In this document: in pieces, positions 1-7,451 of the stretch
Layout of the letters: each line of letters opens with the position of its first letter
Position numbering within the stretch: the stretch's first letter is position 1
From: CAUZRD01 sp963582255
Lineage (GTDB): Bacteria > Pseudomonadota > Alphaproteobacteria > Rhizobiales > TMED25
Reading direction: 5' to 3'
Assembly: GCA_963582255.1 (NCBI GenBank)
Contig: CAUZRD010000020.1
Coordinates: 1 to 19,612, forward strand
Length of the DNA stretch: 19,612 nucleotides
Notes under the pieces: generated by a model
The model's input: only the letters and a program-made list of their open reading frames with translations
What the model was told of the DNA's origin: nothing
Database searches by the model: none
Made by a program: the position numbers and the translations under genes

Positions 1-861
1 ACCGGTCTGTGAGAAAGTTTCTGTATTATCGTCTGTTACATCGTCGTAGTCGAACTCCTGCAATCCCTCCTCGCCCATGACCCCGACCAGGCCCTCATGC
101 AGGATATAAAACCCAGCCACTTCTTCCGGAGTCCCGTGACGTGAAACCAAAGCGTAGGGATACAGTGTCACCTCCGATCCCGAATTATTTTTCACCGTTT
201 GTGACACGTTAAACATGTAAAGCGCGTCGGCAGTTATGGTGCGCCGGAAGATAAGCCCGGCGCCATTATCCCATATAAATGTGGCCGGCCGATCTGGTTC
301 CAGGCGAGATCCGGATTCTATCTGCCATATACTTGATGAATTCGGCACTGAAATAGTGGTTCCTGGTGCAACCGTCCATCCATGTTCGACATAATAGGGA
401 TATGGCGATCCAACCGGAGACAGCAACGTGATGAACGGGCTCTCGGGGTCAACCGTCTCGTGATATTGGATGATTTTTAAATCATCCAACCGCAGGCCCT
501 TAAGTGAAATTGATCCCTGTAAATTTGGAGTATCAATTTCAATCCGCTTCGTGGTGGAAAGTGCCTCGTCGCGCATAGCTTCTGAGATCGTCCCACCAGG
601 CACTGGCACAGCGCCATATGCCTGCGGAACAGCTTTTGAAGCTATGCCGTCAGGCTGGGGAAGCTGACTTCCTGTGCCGTCCTGTGGCACCACATTTGCT
701 TCTGGTAAGGTCGCACTCTGGAACTCTCTCTCAGCTTGTGCGGTCTTCTGGCGGACACGTTCCTCCTCGTCATATATCGGAACGCCGACAAAATATTGCC
801 AGCCAAGCAGGACAGCCATCGACAGCGCGATAGCAATAATAAAGTTCTTTTGTTCTTTCAT
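1..861 (-). CDS. yidC: Membrane protein insertase YidC (5' part, cut by window edge)
   Basis: YidC inserts and folds inner-membrane proteins, alone or with the Sec translocon. The reading frame is open from the ATG at 861 to the window edge and gives 287 residues. The start, MKEQKNFIIAIALSMAVLLG followed by WQYF, is the typical YidC signal-anchor helix in proteobacteria. A charged, low-complexity linker follows (residues about 30-100), then the beta-rich periplasmic P1 domain (about 105-287, with the pieces LKGLRLDDL, YYVEHGW and FRRTITAD). The catalytic five-helix membrane core lies outside the window. The ATG overlaps the rnpA stop codon (ATGA, 4 bases), so translation is probably coupled. 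No yidD lies between rnpA and yidC. Identification is firm from the N-terminus and the rpmH-rnpA context. Confidence 0.96.
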   Translation of the reverse strand, partial: MKEQKNFIIAIALSMAVLLGWQYFVGVPIYDEEERVRQKTAQAEREFQSATLPEANVVPQDGTGSQLPQPDGIASKAVPQAYGAVPVPGGTISEAMRDEALSTTKRIEIDTPNLQGSISLKGLRLDDLKIIQYHETVDPESPFITLLSPVGSPYPYYVEHGWTVAPGTTISVPNSSSIWQIESGSRLEPDRPATFIWDNGAGLIFRRTITADALYMFNVSQTVKNNSGSEVTLYPYALVSRHGTPEEVAGFYILHEGLVGVMGEEGLQEFDYDDVTDDNTETFSQTG

Positions 862-1286
862 GGCTTTCTGACCACACCGCTATGCCCGGCGATCCCTTCA
901 CCCGTGTGACTATCGATAGATGGGCGCTCCTCCTCGCGAAGGCCGTAACGGATGAGTTTTTTATGCACCCGCCGCGCCGATATTGTCATATCATTCAGTA
1001 ATTTACTGAAAGAATAAGATTGCGCTGCTCCTCGCGCCACAACCACATAGTCGTGACCTAATAGCAAGTGTTCTTGGAGTCCAAGACGTGCCGCTTCTTT
1101 GAGCCGACGCCTTGCCCGATTGCGGAGAACGGCATTCCCGACTTTGCGCGAAGCCGTAAAACCAGTCCGAGCCGGAAGATTTTCATCAGAAGCACGTTTA
1201 CGTACCTGGAGTACAAATGACGTCGTAACCCAGCGCTCTCCTCGCGCAACGTAGAGATATTCTGGTCTTTTTTTGAGGCGTTCCAT
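858..1286 (-). CDS. rnpA: Ribonuclease P protein component
   Basis: This is the small basic protein subunit of RNase P, which helps the RNA subunit bind pre-tRNA leaders and mature tRNA 5' ends. The product is 142 residues. It carries the family signature near residues 44-66: FTASRKVGNAVLRNRARRRL, then KEA, with the RNR core at 57-59. The N-terminal piece MERLKKRPEYL resembles the usual 'RL.k..dF..v' opening. The tail after residue about 115 (GLREEERPSIDSHTGEG) is longer and less conserved than in the shortest homologues, which is common in alphaproteobacteria. It lies 32 bases after rpmH and its stop overlaps the yidC start. The ATG at 1286 gives the expected N-terminus. Confidence 0.96.
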   Translation of the reverse strand: MERLKKRPEYLYVARGERWVTTSFVLQVRKRASDENLPARTGFTASRKVGNAVLRNRARRRLKEAARLGLQEHLLLGHDYVVVARGAAQSYSFSKLLNDMTISARRVHKKLIRYGLREEERPSIDSHTGEGIAGHSGVVRKP

Positions 1287-1318
1287 TCGCTTGGTAGCGC
1301 CAGCGTCAAAGCTAAAAT

Positions 1319-1453
1319 TTAAGCAGAAAGACGCTTACGCCCCCTCGACCGCCGCCGCGCCAACACTTTAAGACCACCATTCGAGGCTCTTCGCGCACGG
1401 AAGCCATGGCGCCGTTTGCGAACGAGAACACTTGGCTGAAAAGTGCGTTTCAC
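1319..1453 (-). CDS. rpmH: 50S ribosomal protein L34 (GTG start)
   Basis: L34 is a small, very basic protein of the large ribosomal subunit. The 44-residue product begins (M)KRTFQPSVLVRKRRHGF and ends LARRRSRGRKRLSA, an almost consensus L34. A longer frame runs upstream to an ATG at 1546, but the extra 31 residues match nothing in L34. The true start is the GTG at 1451-1453, placed exactly where L34 begins and preceded by GGAG at a 7-base distance. It is the first gene of the rpmH-rnpA-yidC operon. I could not find a convincing sigma-70 promoter in the 295 bases between it and the divergent membrane-protein gene. Confidence 0.97.
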   Translation of the reverse strand: MKRTFQPSVLVRKRRHGFRARRASNGGLKVLARRRSRGRKRLSA

Positions 1454-1748
1454 GGGGTTACTCCGATAATATAACACCGGCCCACCCTGGTGCTCGGGCC
1501 GTAATTTGCTGATTACACCACATATAATGCCAATCTGCATCAGCAATCATATCGACGGTGTGCGTATATACGAGTGGTATTAGGACAAGTCAACGCATTC
1601 GCCAAGGATATTGGACATATATGACCCTGACCATCAACCTGAACAAGAAAACTTGAGATAGGGCTAATAAAATACAGCATATCCTGTCTAAAATTAGTTA
1701 CATGGCAATGTCGAAGAGCTAAACTAAAGCGGATGCAAATTTTTTGGC
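1454..1748. other. Divergent intergenic region between rpmH and the VTT-domain gene
   Basis: These 295 bases are AT-rich and must hold the promoters of both divergent transcripts. AT-rich hexamers such as TATATG and TGTAAT occur on the rpmH side, but none is paired with a good -35 box at 16-18 bases. I found no DnaA box (TTATNCACA), although this gene sits beside dnaA and the origin in some bacteria. Open frames crossing the region look like chance translations. Confidence 0.5.
1461..1464 (-). promoter_or_regulatory. Shine-Dalgarno site deciding the GTG start of rpmH
   Basis: The minus strand reads CGGAGTAACCCCGTG. The GGAG core stands 7 bases before the GTG at 1453. It supports the short 44-residue L34 over the longer open frame. 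Confidence 0.7.
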
Positions 1749-2552
1749 ATGAATAAGCTGGCAAAAAATCAGCCACAACTTTTGATTACCCTCAAGCACT
1801 GGGCACCACCCTCCATGCTTATCGTAGTCGCCACATGGATCTGGTGGCACTGGGGTGACCTCCTTTCACTGCGTACAATCGCCGACCAAAGGGAACTGCT
1901 CTCGCAAACGGTTGGGGAATATTATTTTCTGGCACTTCTAGTCTATATGGGCGGATACATGCTTAGTGTGTCGATCTCGCTTCCGGGCGCCGCCCTTCTC
2001 ACCATCTGTGGAGGATTCCTGTTTGGCTGGCAGATCGGTGGCTTGGCTTCAGTTCTCGCTGCCACCTCCGGGGCAACACTCATATTTCTAGTCTCACGCT
2101 CTTCATTTGGTAATTTCCTTGCCGAACGTGCAGACCCTTGGCTTGAGCATTTACGAGCAGGTTTCTCGCGCAACGCGATGAGCTACCTCTTATTCCTGCG
2201 GTTAGTTCCGGTGTTTCCGTTTTGGTTGGTAAATATTGTGCCAGGACTGCTTGGAATGGACCTTCGGCGTTATGTGGGAGCAACGCTGATGGGCATTATT
2301 CCGGGCACATTTATAATCTCATTTCTGGGTGCTGGTTTAGACAATGTTATCGCAACTCAGGAAGCGACCTATACATTATGCACGCAGCGTCAGGCTGCTG
2401 CGCACGAGGCATTAGCACCGAATTGTGAGTTTACTCTCGATACCTATGCACTATTGACGAAGGAGTTGATCATAGCATTTGTAGCGTTGGGTCTTATCGC
2501 TCTGGTCCCTGTATTCTGGCGTCGGCTAAGAAATAAGTCAGGCAACTATTGA
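1749..2552 (+). CDS. TVP38/TMEM64 (VTT domain, DedA-like) membrane protein
   Basis: This 267-residue polytopic inner-membrane protein has a central VTT ('SNARE-associated') domain at about residues 75-200. Visible landmarks are SLPGAALLTICGGFLFG (77-93), a glycine-rich helix ending in LIFLVSR (111-117), and FLRLVPVFPFWLVNIVPG (149-166), which is the RxxPxxPFxxxN signature of the family. Likely membrane segments lie near 20-36, 58-78, 80-116, 147-165, 178-197 and 239-257. Related DedA/TVP38 proteins act in lipid scrambling or membrane homeostasis, and the substrate here cannot be told. A soluble hydrophilic loop with two cysteines (C211, C226) sits at about 200-235. The ATG at 1749 has no clear ribosome-binding site, so the start is moderately sure. 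It is transcribed away from rpmH and stands 342 bases before the next gene. Confidence 0.88.
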   Translation: MNKLAKNQPQLLITLKHWAPPSMLIVVATWIWWHWGDLLSLRTIADQRELLSQTVGEYYFLALLVYMGGYMLSVSISLPGAALLTICGGFLFGWQIGGLASVLAATSGATLIFLVSRSSFGNFLAERADPWLEHLRAGFSRNAMSYLLFLRLVPVFPFWLVNIVPGLLGMDLRRYVGATLMGIIPGTFIISFLGAGLDNVIATQEATYTLCTQRQAAAHEALAPNCEFTLDTYALLTKELIIAFVALGLIALVPVFWRRLRNKSGNY

Positions 2553-2894
2553 AAACATAGGCACATCATAAAGCAAAAGATTGAACCCTGGATTGGCTTA
2601 ATAGATGCAGGTTTGGCAGATTGTCGGCAGGGGCAACTGCTGAGACATTCAGTCCTGATATAGTCCTCATCCATGTATCTTCGGTTGCCAATTTCAAACT
2701 AAATTGACTGAAGCAACACATTTCTTAGGCTCGAATCGTCTCTCTTGCACTGAAGGCACCGCTTGAACTTAAAGGATTAGGCCTTCGCAACACGGATCAA
2801 CGCCCCTCATTCGCTCCATACCGACGGTATCATCATCACTCAATATAGTGTGGAAGATTGACCCAGACATAATGTCAGCTATAGCGTCATTTGG
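2553..2894. other. 342-base non-coding gap before the catabolic gene cluster
   Basis: I see no gene here. One frame (about 2738-2845) stays open for some 35 codons but has no start codon and no recognisable product. There is no tRNA: a TCGAATC string near 2732 is not flanked by pairing arms. The 3' end holds a candidate promoter for the next gene. Confidence 0.5.
2858..2885 (+). promoter_or_regulatory. Candidate sigma-70 promoter for the amidohydrolase gene
   Basis: TTGACC (2858-2863) and TATAGC (2880-2885) are 16 bases apart. Transcription would start only a few bases before the ATG at 2895, giving a nearly leaderless mRNA. This would agree with the lack of a ribosome-binding site there. 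Weak, composition-dependent evidence. Confidence 0.3.
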
Positions 2895-3935
2895 ATGACT
2901 TTGTCTTTTTCAAATTTTACCGCTGGCCCGCGCAATCTTATTACCGACGTTGACGGGGTCTTAGTTGGAAATGCGCACGATGCGCATGTGCGCACCGGCG
3001 TTACAGTAATCCTTGCACCGCAGCGTGCCGTCGCCGGCGTTGATATGCGTGGTGGAGCACCAGGAACACGCGAGACAGATGCTCTCGATCCAATAAATCT
3101 GGTGGACGCAGTCGATGCAATAGTATTATCGGGCGGATCAGTCTATGGGTTGGATGCCGCCTCGGCTCTCACAAATTGGTTGGGCGCGCGCGGAGTTGGC
3201 TATCGGCTAGGTAGCAGCAAAATCTCCGCGCCCATCGTGCCATCGGCAGTTTTATTTGATCTTGCAAATGGTGGCGATAAATCATGGGGCGAACTGCCCC
3301 CCTATCGCGCACTCGCCATAGATGCCTGCAAAACTGCTTCAGACCGATTCGAGCTTGGCACCCAAGGGGCAGGCTTCGGCGCACTCGCTGGTGCCTATAA
3401 GGGCGGTCTTGGCAGCGCATCAATTATGGCTGGAAACGGTCTTGCCATCGGTGCTCTTGTTGCCGTCAACGCCGTTGGATCGCCAGTAATTCCAGGAAGT
3501 TCATGTTTTTGGGCCGCGCCTTTTGAAATTAATGGTGAGTTTGGTTCCCGTACGCAGAGTGAGGGGACGAATCTTGCCCTTGGCTACCCATTTGAGAACA
3601 GCAAGCTTTCTGCAACCTCAGCACGCGGGCCACTCAATACAACGATTGCAGTAGTTGCCACTAACGCGAATCTTACCCCAGCCGAGGCAAAACGCTTCGC
3701 CATCATGTCACAGGATGGTCTGGCACGTGCCCTTCGCCCATCACACACTGCTTATGATGGTGACACGGTTTTCACGCTAGCCACAGGATCACATCAATTG
3801 AGTGCCGACCGCGTGTCAGAGGTAGCGGCGATCGGTGCTCTTGGCGCGGATACACTTGCACGTGCAATCGCGCGAGGCGTTTATGAAGCCACAACATTAG
3901 GAAATTTCGCCAGCTATCGTGATAGCCATACATGA
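2895..3935 (+). CDS. P1-family (S58) Ntn-hydrolase, NylC/DmpA-like aminopeptidase or amidohydrolase
   Basis: This 346-residue enzyme belongs to the DmpA/NylC family, whose members cleave themselves into two chains and then hydrolyse amide bonds (D-amino-peptides, beta-peptides, or 6-aminohexanoate oligomers in NylC). The key string is GPLNTTIAVVATN: by alignment from memory with NylC (cut between Asn and Thr), self-cleavage would fall between N248 and T249, making T249 the nucleophile. K169 and N192 sit where NylC has its catalytic Lys and Asn. HTAYDGDTVF (284-293, with D288 and D290) matches the acidic loop next to the nucleophile. The N-terminal ITDVDGVLVGNAH and VLSGGSVYGLDAA motifs are typical of the family. 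There is no signal peptide, so it is probably cytoplasmic. It is the first of four co-directional metabolic genes. The substrate is unknown. The ATG lacks a clear ribosome-binding site. Confidence 0.9.
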   Translation: MTLSFSNFTAGPRNLITDVDGVLVGNAHDAHVRTGVTVILAPQRAVAGVDMRGGAPGTRETDALDPINLVDAVDAIVLSGGSVYGLDAASALTNWLGARGVGYRLGSSKISAPIVPSAVLFDLANGGDKSWGELPPYRALAIDACKTASDRFELGTQGAGFGALAGAYKGGLGSASIMAGNGLAIGALVAVNAVGSPVIPGSSCFWAAPFEINGEFGSRTQSEGTNLALGYPFENSKLSATSARGPLNTTIAVVATNANLTPAEAKRFAIMSQDGLARALRPSHTAYDGDTVFTLATGSHQLSADRVSEVAAIGALGADTLARAIARGVYEATTLGNFASYRDSHT

Positions 3936-3972
3936 AACCAGTCCGATTTATCTCCGCACGGCCGAGCTGTTC

Positions 3973-3987
3973 GGGGATTATATCCCC
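3973..3987. repeat. Perfect short palindrome between the first two cluster genes
   Basis: GGGGAT (3973-3978) and ATCCCC (3982-3987) are perfect inverted repeats around a 3-base loop, 33 bases before the next start codon. No T-tract follows, so it is not a standard intrinsic terminator. It could be an mRNA-stability hairpin or an operator. Confidence 0.45.
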
Positions 3988-4019
3988 ATAACATCCAGAT
4001 TGATTGAAAGGAGAGGCTC

Positions 4020-4892
4020 ATGGCCGAGCACCAAACCGCCAGCGAGAAATTTCGCAAAATTTTGACGGGCAATAAATGCGTTCACCCTGCGACCGTTTTC
4101 GATCCTATTTCAGGCGTGATGGCCGAAGAACTTGGATTTGAAGCTGGCATCTTCGCCGGCGCCATTGCCTCTCTCACTATCTTGGCAGCGCCAGACCTGG
4201 TGCTGATGACGTTGAGCGAGGCGGTTGAGCAAGCAAGGCGGGTTACCCGGCGCTGCTCAGTGCCATTACTAGTTGATGGTGACCATGGCTATGGCAATGC
4301 GCTTAATGTCATGCGCACGGTCAGTGAAATGGAGGCAGCAGGTGTTGCGGCGCTTTCCATCGAGGACACCGATTTACCGCTGCCATTTGATACTGAAACA
4401 AAACCTCGCTTACTGACAATCGATGAAGGCAAGGCGAAAATAAAAGCTGCGTTAGCGGCGCGTAGATCACCCCAATTCGTCGTGGTAGCACGCACCTCAG
4501 CCGCGGCGTGGATCAATACCGACGCTGCAATCGAGCGTGGACTTGCCTATCAGGCCGCAGGTGCCGATGCGCTGTTTTTCCCAGGTTTAGTGGATAAAGA
4601 ACAAATAAAGACTGTCGCGAGCACATGCAAATTACCATTGATCATCGGCGGCATTGCTCCTGATGCCATTTCTAGACCATGGCTTTCAGACCACAATGTC
4701 CGGCTTAGCCTTCCGGGGCATGTCACCTATTTTGCCGGCTTGAACGCGCTTTATCAGTCCATGAAAACATTACGTGAAACCGGCTCTTTTGAATCTGTTA
4801 AACATGCGTCAAAAGAAGATGTGGCACGCTGGAGCAATGCCCCAGCATGGCAGGCATGCGCAGATTTGTATTTGGGCAGAGAGAAGACGTAG
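4020..4892 (+). CDS. PEP mutase/isocitrate lyase family protein, probable oxaloacetate decarboxylase (PA4872 type)
   Basis: The 290-residue product fits the PEP mutase/isocitrate lyase (beta/alpha)8 barrel. The order of motifs follows Pseudomonas PA4872, an oxaloacetate decarboxylase, closely: VFDPISGVMAEELGFEAG (26-43), LVDGDHGYGNALNVMRTV (84-101, with metal-site D86 and D88), AALSIEDTDLP (110-120, E115) and VVARTSAA (155-162, R158). H234 in LPGHVTYF probably corresponds to the active-site histidine that distinguishes the PA4872 group. The usual catalytic-loop cysteine of isocitrate lyases is not visible. The reaction expected is Mg-dependent decarboxylation of oxaloacetate to pyruvate, but related lyases act on other 2-hydroxy or 2-oxo acids. 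AAGGAGAG stands just before the ATG, so this gene is well translated. It follows the amidohydrolase by 84 bases. Confidence 0.88.
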   Translation: MAEHQTASEKFRKILTGNKCVHPATVFDPISGVMAEELGFEAGIFAGAIASLTILAAPDLVLMTLSEAVEQARRVTRRCSVPLLVDGDHGYGNALNVMRTVSEMEAAGVAALSIEDTDLPLPFDTETKPRLLTIDEGKAKIKAALAARRSPQFVVVARTSAAAWINTDAAIERGLAYQAAGADALFFPGLVDKEQIKTVASTCKLPLIIGGIAPDAISRPWLSDHNVRLSLPGHVTYFAGLNALYQSMKTLRETGSFESVKHASKEDVARWSNAPAWQACADLYLGREKT

Positions 4893-5013
4893 AGTTTTCT
4901 AACGGTGTGTAAATTCTTTTACCACGGGAAGACCAAAGCGTGAATTTCGGTTATAAACGTGATGCGCACATCACAAATCAAATAATTTCATTGCGCGAGG
5001 GAGAAGTAGTTTC

Positions 5014-5898
5014 ATGACGAGCAAGATGCGGGGTGTATTGCGCCCATCCATTTATCGCTTCAAGCTGGGTCAGTTTGAAATTACCACCATCCGTGATGGT
5101 CTCGCAGCCCGCGGTGGCCTGTATCCAGCTTTTGGCGGCAATATAGATGCTACTACAGTTCAGGCGCATGCAGTGGCCAATCGCTTGCCAACCGATCAGT
5201 TCGAAAATAGCTTTGTGCCGACCCTGGTTGATACCGGAAATGAACTTGTTTTATTTGATACCGGAAACGGCGAAAACAAACGTAAGGATGGATCAGGATA
5301 TTTGCTGCCGCTTCTGACCGAAGCTGGCTATACGCCAGGGGATATTGACATCGTGGTTATTACTCACGGTCATCCCGACCACATACTGGGGCTGGTTGAT
5401 GATGGCGCCGCCGCCTTCCCGAACGCCCGAATTATCTTTGGTAGACAGGAATTCGACTTTTGGATGAAGGGCGATAATATCCCTGATTTTCGGGGTGCAA
5501 ATCGTGAGATGTTCGTCAAGATCTGCGGACCGTTCGCGGAAAAAGCCTCATTTATAGAACCGGGTGAGGATGTCGTTTCCGGCATCACCGCGGTTGCCGC
5601 TTTCGGGCATTCTGCCGGACATATGGCTTATCACATCGAGAGCGAGAGCAACCGGCTCCTGCTTTGGGCCGACACCACAAATCACTATGCAATGTCATTG
5701 CAAAAACCCGATTGGCATTTCGGCCTAGATGATGACAAGGATCAAGCCGTCATTACACGAAAGCGTATCCTCGATATGGTAACGACCGAGAAACTCTGGG
5801 TGGTCGGCTTCCATATGCCATTTCCATCCGTCGGGTTCGTCGAAGGTTCCGGCAACCATTTTCGCTGGATTCCGGTGAGCTATCAATTAACCGTTTAG
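5014..5898 (+). CDS. Metallo-beta-lactamase-fold hydrolase
   Basis: This 294-residue protein has a complete metallo-beta-lactamase metal site: THGHPDH (H118, H120, D122, H123), FGHSAGH (199 and 203), WAD (D220) and GFHMPFP (H267). These residues bind two metal ions and act on esters, lactones or thioesters. The layout, with a long N-terminal strand region and 'GHSAGHMAYHIES' followed by 'LLWADTTNHY', is that of an uncharacterised MBL family related to methyl-parathion hydrolase and lactonases such as AiiB. No signal peptide is present. GGGAGAAG lies before the ATG at 5014. It is 121 bases downstream of the lyase gene and 64 bases upstream of the dehydrogenase gene, so it may share their transcript. 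The substrate cannot be inferred. Confidence 0.9.
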   Translation: MTSKMRGVLRPSIYRFKLGQFEITTIRDGLAARGGLYPAFGGNIDATTVQAHAVANRLPTDQFENSFVPTLVDTGNELVLFDTGNGENKRKDGSGYLLPLLTEAGYTPGDIDIVVITHGHPDHILGLVDDGAAAFPNARIIFGRQEFDFWMKGDNIPDFRGANREMFVKICGPFAEKASFIEPGEDVVSGITAVAAFGHSAGHMAYHIESESNRLLLWADTTNHYAMSLQKPDWHFGLDDDKDQAVITRKRILDMVTTEKLWVVGFHMPFPSVGFVEGSGNHFRWIPVSYQLTV

Positions 5899-5962
5899 TA
5901 AGCTGAGACCCTAACCCAGGGAAAATAAATAGATCTAAAATAACCAAGAAGTAGTCCCTCTT

Positions 5963-6766
5963 ATGCCAGCTCCAGCAAATGACCAGATCAGCATTCCAGA
6001 CTATTCACTCAACGGACGAGTTGCCATCATTACTGGTGCATCAATCGGCATCGGGCGCGCGATTGCAGAAGTATACGCGCTAGCGGGAGCGCATGTCATT
6101 TTGGCAGCACGCAATGAAGAGCGCCTAGCCGAAGTGAACGAAGCTATAAAGAAGGCTGGCGGATCGGCCGAATTTATGCGCTGCGATGTAACCAGACTGG
6201 ACGACATCGCAGCACTCGCCCTGCGAGCAAATGACGTCGCCACCGCCCGGAACGCCGACATGATTTTAGTCAACAACGCCGGCTTTGGCTTCACTAAACC
6301 CGCGCTTGAGGTAAGCGAGGAAGACTTTGACCTCATTACTGCAACCCATCTGAAGGGAACTTTCTTCTGCTGCCAACATATAGGTCGGGCGATGATCGAG
6401 CGTGGCTACGGCAAGATAATCAATCTGGGATCAGCATGGGGTGAAAGCACCGATGCTAAAAAAGCGCCTTATTGTATGGCAAAGGCGGCTGTAGCCCATT
6501 TAACCCGGGCCCTTTCAACTGAATGGGCGCCATTGGGAGTGCGACTCAATACGTTAGCACCAACCGGAACTTTGACAGCATTCACCGCGGAGGTAATGTC
6601 GCGAATGCCCGAACGGATGGAAGGAATCATTCGTAGGATTAGCCTTGGTCGCATGGCAGTTCCAAGTGATCATCTGGGAGCAGCGTTGTTTTTGGCATCG
6701 CCCGCGTCTGATTTTATCACAGCGCAAACACTTTACGTGGATGGCGGACTAACTGGCTCCGGCTGA
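5963..6766 (+). CDS. Short-chain dehydrogenase/reductase (SDR)
   Basis: The 267 residues form a classical SDR: the cofactor motif TGASIGIG (24-31), NNAG (104-107), catalytic S157 in NLGSAWG, and Y170/K174 in YCMAK. The region after the first motif reads ILAARNEERL (46-55); the arginine there suggests NADP or dual cofactor use, but this is only indicative. The C-terminus LYVDGGLTGSG is typical. Its overall look recalls gluconate 5-dehydrogenase-like SDRs, which oxidise or reduce hydroxy or keto acids, but SDR substrates cannot be read from sequence. It ends the four-gene plus-strand cluster and is convergent with phaR, with only 22 bases between stop codons and no clear terminator hairpin. Confidence 0.92.
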   Translation: MPAPANDQISIPDYSLNGRVAIITGASIGIGRAIAEVYALAGAHVILAARNEERLAEVNEAIKKAGGSAEFMRCDVTRLDDIAALALRANDVATARNADMILVNNAGFGFTKPALEVSEEDFDLITATHLKGTFFCCQHIGRAMIERGYGKIINLGSAWGESTDAKKAPYCMAKAAVAHLTRALSTEWAPLGVRLNTLAPTGTLTAFTAEVMSRMPERMEGIIRRISLGRMAVPSDHLGAALFLASPASDFITAQTLYVDGGLTGSG

Positions 6767-6788
6767 TGCAAACGAGCTCTTATTAGTA

Positions 6789-7373
6789 CTACTCACTCTT
6801 TTTATTCATCCGGTTGAGCTGGTCTTGAATAGCTGACAATTGTTGCTGCAGTGCAGTTATATCCCCATCGATCCCCTTGGTCGACCCTTCTTGTCTCGGC
6901 GGACGCACGCCATTAGGAGGCTGGAATGTCGCGAGCATCGATAAGGCATCAGTGAACATACCCATATTGCGCCGCACATGGTTCTCCATCACCTCATAAG
7001 GCGCTCCAAGAACTTTCGACATCTTATCTTTAATGCAATCCTGGTCATTGGAAAGGCTTTGCAGGCTAAAATCTAAATAGCCAGGCACGAACGACTGCAT
7101 GCTATCACCATAGAATCTTATCAACTGACGCAAAAAACCAATCGATAAAAGATTGATACCCTTAGTTTCTTGCTCAAACATGATCTGGATAAGGACAGAA
7201 TGGGTGAGATCTTTTCCAGTTTTAGCGTCACTAACGACGAAAGTATCGCCTTTACGCACTAGATTGGTGAGATCTTGATGAGTCACATAAGTACTAGATT
7301 GGGTATTGTAGAGACGCCGGTTCGCATATTTCTTAATTTTAATAAGCTCACCTGACCCATTTTTACAGGACAT
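6789..7373 (-). CDS. phaR: Polyhydroxyalkanoate synthesis repressor PhaR
   Basis: PhaR senses polyhydroxybutyrate granules and represses phasin and other PHA genes. The 194-residue product has the N-terminal DNA-binding domain (IKKYANRRLYNTQSSTYVT and onward, about residues 11-70), then the PHB-accumulation domain (LRQLIRFYGDSMQSFVPGYL, about 80-120). A C-terminal segment, about 172-192 (ITALQQQLSAIQDQLNRMNK), looks like a short coiled coil. Two starts are possible, GTG at 7376 and ATG at 7373. I chose the ATG because AGGAG is 8 bases before it. The gene is divergent from phaA, and a TGC-N3-GCA palindrome between them is a candidate autoregulatory operator. No phasin or PHA synthase gene is visible. 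Confidence 0.94.
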   Translation of the reverse strand: MSCKNGSGELIKIKKYANRRLYNTQSSTYVTHQDLTNLVRKGDTFVVSDAKTGKDLTHSVLIQIMFEQETKGINLLSIGFLRQLIRFYGDSMQSFVPGYLDFSLQSLSNDQDCIKDKMSKVLGAPYEVMENHVRRNMGMFTDALSMLATFQPPNGVRPPRQEGSTKGIDGDITALQQQLSAIQDQLNRMNKKSE

Positions 7374-7440
7374 CACGGCTTCTCCTTACCAACTCATCTC
7401 TTTTCGTTTTTCTTCTCATACTTCTTTCATTATCTCATGT

Positions 7441-7451
7441 GTGCAGCGCAG
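7441..7451. promoter_or_regulatory. Candidate PhaR operator
   Basis: GTGCAGCGCAG contains TGC-AGC-GCA, a perfect TGC-N3-GCA palindrome. It differs at one base from the CTGC-N3-GCAG type of site described for PhaR in Rhodobacter/Paracoccus. It lies 68 bases before phaR and 160 bases before phaA, just upstream of a GATAAT (-10-like) hexamer on the phaR strand (7429-7434). Confidence 0.4.

Noticed and set aside
1454..1546. Upstream extension of L34 to an ATG
   Set aside because: The 31 added residues are not L34-like, and the GTG at 1453 has a well-placed GGAG.
1454..1748. Replication origin or DnaA boxes near rpmH
   Set aside because: rpmH neighbours dnaA and oriC in some bacteria, but no TTATNCACA-like boxes were found here and no dnaA is present.
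1540..1776. 78-codon minus-strand frame in the rpmH divergent region
   Set aside because: No recognisable product, overlaps the start of the VTT-domain gene and has no ribosome-binding site.
2725..2750. tRNA-like TCGAATC string
   Set aside because: The flanking bases do not pair to form a T-arm and no acceptor stem or other arms were found.
2738..2845. Run of about 35 open codons in the 342-base gap
   Set aside because: No start codon, short, and no recognisable protein; not enough to call a pseudogene.
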